Assembly (NCBI GenBank): GCA_007133845.1
Contig: SLLY01000063.1
Coordinates: forward strand, 1-6,316
DNA from: Candidatus Woesearchaeota archaeon
Lineage (GTDB): Archaea > Nanobdellota > Nanobdellia > CSSed11-243R1
Length of the DNA stretch: 6,316 nucleotides
Direction: 5' to 3'
Under the pieces are notes generated by a model. That model was not told the origin of the DNA. It saw only the letters and a program-made list of their open reading frames with translations, and did no database searches. The translations under genes were made by a program, and so were the position numbers. The stretch's first letter is position 1. Each line of letters begins with the position of its first letter. Positions 5,064-6,316 of the stretch are shown in pieces.

Positions 5064-5753
5064 ATGAAAATAAAATTTATTGAAAACGAACGGGCACTTA
5101 TAGTAGAGAATTTTTTAGTCATTGCAGATTTGCATATGGGTTATGAAAAAACATTGGAAGATAAAGGATATAACATACCTACTTTGAGAAAGGATTTTGT
5201 AAAAAGAATAAAAAATCTCCAAAAAACAACCAGTTCCAGCAAATTAATAATTCTGGGGGATATAAAACATAATGTTCCTATATCCACTAAAGATGAAAGG
5301 TATGAACTTCCAAAATTTTTTAGAGAAATATCAAAATTTTTTGATGAAATAATCGTAATTAAAGGAAATCATGATGGGAATATAGAAAAAATGGTTCATG
5401 AAGAAAAAGTAAAAATTCTTCCAGAGTACATTCACAAAAATTTTACTTTCATCCATGGACACAGATACCCATCTGAGAAAGCAATGCAGTCAAAAATAAT
5501 TTTTATGGGGCATACACACCCAACATATAAAATAAAAGATGGTTCTGGTATAAAACATAATTACGCTTGCTGGACAATTGGAAAAATAAATAGCAAAAAA
5601 TTAGACAAATATAAAAAAATAAGTTGTGAAAAAGTCATAATTGTTCCATCTTTCAATCAACTTACCACGGGATATAAAGGACTTTCTGGTCCTCTTGCAA
5701 AAGCAATTAAAAGAGAAGAAATTTATTTAATTGACTTAACAAAGGTGATGTAA
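5064..5753 (+). CDS. SbcD/Mre11-related archaeal metallophosphoesterase
   Basis: This is a 229-residue calcineurin-like phosphoesterase with a two-metal active site. The ordered motifs are all present: IADLHMGYE (D22, H24), LGDIKHNVP (D66, H69), IKGNHDG (N102, H103), FIHGH (H131, H133) and MGHTHP (H150, H152). The sequence resembles the archaeal family described as a putative phosphoesterase related to SbcD/Mre11, whose bacterial counterparts are linked to DNA ligase and helicase genes. Family naming suggests a DNA repair nuclease or phosphodiesterase, but the physiological substrate is not established. It lacks the capping and Rad50-binding regions of true Mre11, and no Rad50, helicase or ligase gene is visible here. 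The ATG at 5064 immediately precedes the family's N-terminal strand and follows a BRE/TATA-like element. The stop codon overlaps the start of the next gene (TAATG). Confidence 0.88.
   Translation: MKIKFIENERALIVENFLVIADLHMGYEKTLEDKGYNIPTLRKDFVKRIKNLQKTTSSSKLIILGDIKHNVPISTKDERYELPKFFREISKFFDEIIVIKGNHDGNIEKMVHEEKVKILPEYIHKNFTFIHGHRYPSEKAMQSKIIFMGHTHPTYKIKDGSGIKHNYACWTIGKINSKKLDKYKKISCEKVIIVPSFNQLTTGYKGLSGPLAKAIKREEIYLIDLTKVM
5744..5750 (+). promoter_or_regulatory. Shine-Dalgarno site for the small membrane protein
   Basis: GGTGATG (preceded by AAA) matches the archaeal anti-Shine-Dalgarno sequence and ends 2 nt before the ATG at 5753. It lies in the last codons of the phosphoesterase gene. With the TAATG overlap it supports translation of the small downstream frame by re-initiation. 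Confidence 0.55.
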
Positions 5754-5917
5754 TGACAAAAAAACCTAATGTGTGGGCAAGTTTAATTGCAATGATATTT
5801 CTAATTGCAGGTTTTATACTTTTCATGCTTCAAAGAAGAGAAACGGGGGTAGCCTGCACACTAGTAGGTGTTATAATATATTTAATAACAAAAGTCAGAT
5901 TTTCAAATGATGACTGA
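5753..5917 (+). CDS. Small two-helix membrane protein, 54 residues, coupled to the phosphoesterase
   Basis: I do not recognise this protein. It has a short basic, polar N-terminus (MTKKPN), a first hydrophobic helix (about 7-26, VWASLIAMIFLIAGFILFML), a QRRETG loop, a second hydrophobic helix (about 32-46), and a KVRFSNDD tail. The pattern is a small helical hairpin in the membrane with a positively charged turn. Its ATG shares a base with the phosphoesterase stop (TAATG) and is preceded by GGTGAT, so the two are probably made from one mRNA. The last 15 bases overlap the convergent CCA-adding enzyme gene. It may anchor or accompany the phosphoesterase at the membrane, which is inference. A chance frame is unlikely given the start signal, coupling and clean helix pattern. 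Confidence 0.7.
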   Translation: MTKKPNVWASLIAMIFLIAGFILFMLQRRETGVACTLVGVIIYLITKVRFSNDD

Positions 5918-6316
5918 AATTTCTTTATCAAGGCATTTGGAAACGAATTTCTTAACATCCTCGAATTCTCTTTTTACGTCGCATGCCAAATTTTCTCCAG
6001 ATACATAAATATTTTTATGTTTATCCACAAATTTATCGAAATTGGAACTGCTAATCCATACGGGAGGTCCTTCGTGTTTTTTGTATTTTGAAAGTTTTTT
6101 TGTTTCCAATTCGAAAAACACATCTATTTTACTTTTATCAATAAAATAGCCATAATCGAAAACGGCAATTCCTTTCATTAAAAGATGTTTGTTTATTTTT
6201 TTCAGGATTCTTTTAAGTTTAGCTAAAAACACATCTTCTTTAGGATATTCTTTTTTAATTTTTTTGATAACCAATAATGTTTTTCTTTTATTGCTTCTCT
6301 TTTTTAGTTCTTTTAT
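5903..6316 (-). CDS. cca: Archaeal CCA-adding enzyme (class I tRNA nucleotidyltransferase), C-terminal part
   Basis: The CCA-adding enzyme builds or repairs the 3' CCA end of tRNAs, using CTP and ATP without a template. The frame is open from the right edge (137 residues visible). A TTG at 6272-6274 could be mistaken for a start, but family sequence continues upstream of it (IKELKKRSNKRKTLLVIKK). The visible part fits the body and tail domains of archaeal CCA enzymes: a helix with the PKEDVFLAKLKRILKKINKHL stretch, then GIAVFDYGYFIDKSKIDVFFELE, the hallmark GPPVW, the FDKFVDKHKNIYVSGENLACDVKREFEDV segment and a final helix. The N-terminal catalytic domain with its GS-DxD motif lies outside the window; archaeal enzymes are usually about 440 residues, so roughly the last third is here. 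The 3' end overlaps the convergent small membrane protein gene by 15 bp. Confidence 0.85.
   Translation of the reverse strand: MKELKKRSNKRKTLLVIKKIKKEYPKEDVFLAKLKRILKKINKHLLMKGIAVFDYGYFIDKSKIDVFFELETKKLSKYKKHEGPPVWISSSNFDKFVDKHKNIYVSGENLACDVKREFEDVKKFVSKCLDKEISVII

Noticed and set aside
6272..6274. TTG at 6274 as the start of a short 123-residue gene
   Set aside because: The frame continues to the right edge with sequence matching the archaeal CCA enzyme, so it is the C-terminal part of a longer gene.

Overview
The window is about 30% GC and very compact. It reads as a chromosomal segment from an archaeon. The archaeal markers are a Trm5-type tRNA methyltransferase, diphthine synthase (DphB), an archaeal (FlaK/PibD-like) prepilin peptidase, the C-terminal part of an archaeal class I CCA-adding enzyme, and TATA-like elements placed about 26 nt ahead of start codons (leaderless-type promoters). 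The low GC, overlapping genes and gene set would suit a small-genome lineage such as DPANN, but this assignment is inference.

Layout, left to right. A sugar-nucleotide pyrophosphorylase, cut by the left edge, overlaps a Trm5-like gene; both lie on the plus strand. Two nt away, and convergent, is a minus-strand pair: an upstream HEPN-like gene and a downstream minimal nucleotidyltransferase (MNT). This looks like a HEPN/MNT toxin-antitoxin-type module. Upstream of it on the same strand is dphB. The 46-nt gap between them, plus the end of dphB, carries two near-identical palindromes that flank a possible TATA element. dphB is divergent from a prepilin peptidase gene, which ends exactly against the stop of a minus-strand HIT-family gene. 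The HIT protein has an unusual Gln/His/Pro-rich tail and lacks the central histidine of the HIT triad. A 108-nt divergent promoter region separates it from a plus-strand SbcD/Mre11-related phosphoesterase, which is coupled through TAATG to a 54-residue membrane protein. That small gene overlaps the 3' end of the minus-strand CCA-adding enzyme gene, which runs off the right edge.

Functionally, three genes serve translation (trm5, dphB, cca), one serves sugar activation for glycans, one serves type IV pilin or archaellin maturation, and one is a metallophosphoesterase. The accessory element is the HEPN/MNT pair. I see no complete new multi-gene system. The features most worth attention are the HEPN-like protein with Tyr in place of the motif His, the twin palindromes upstream of it, and the apparently non-catalytic HIT protein with the Q-rich tail.
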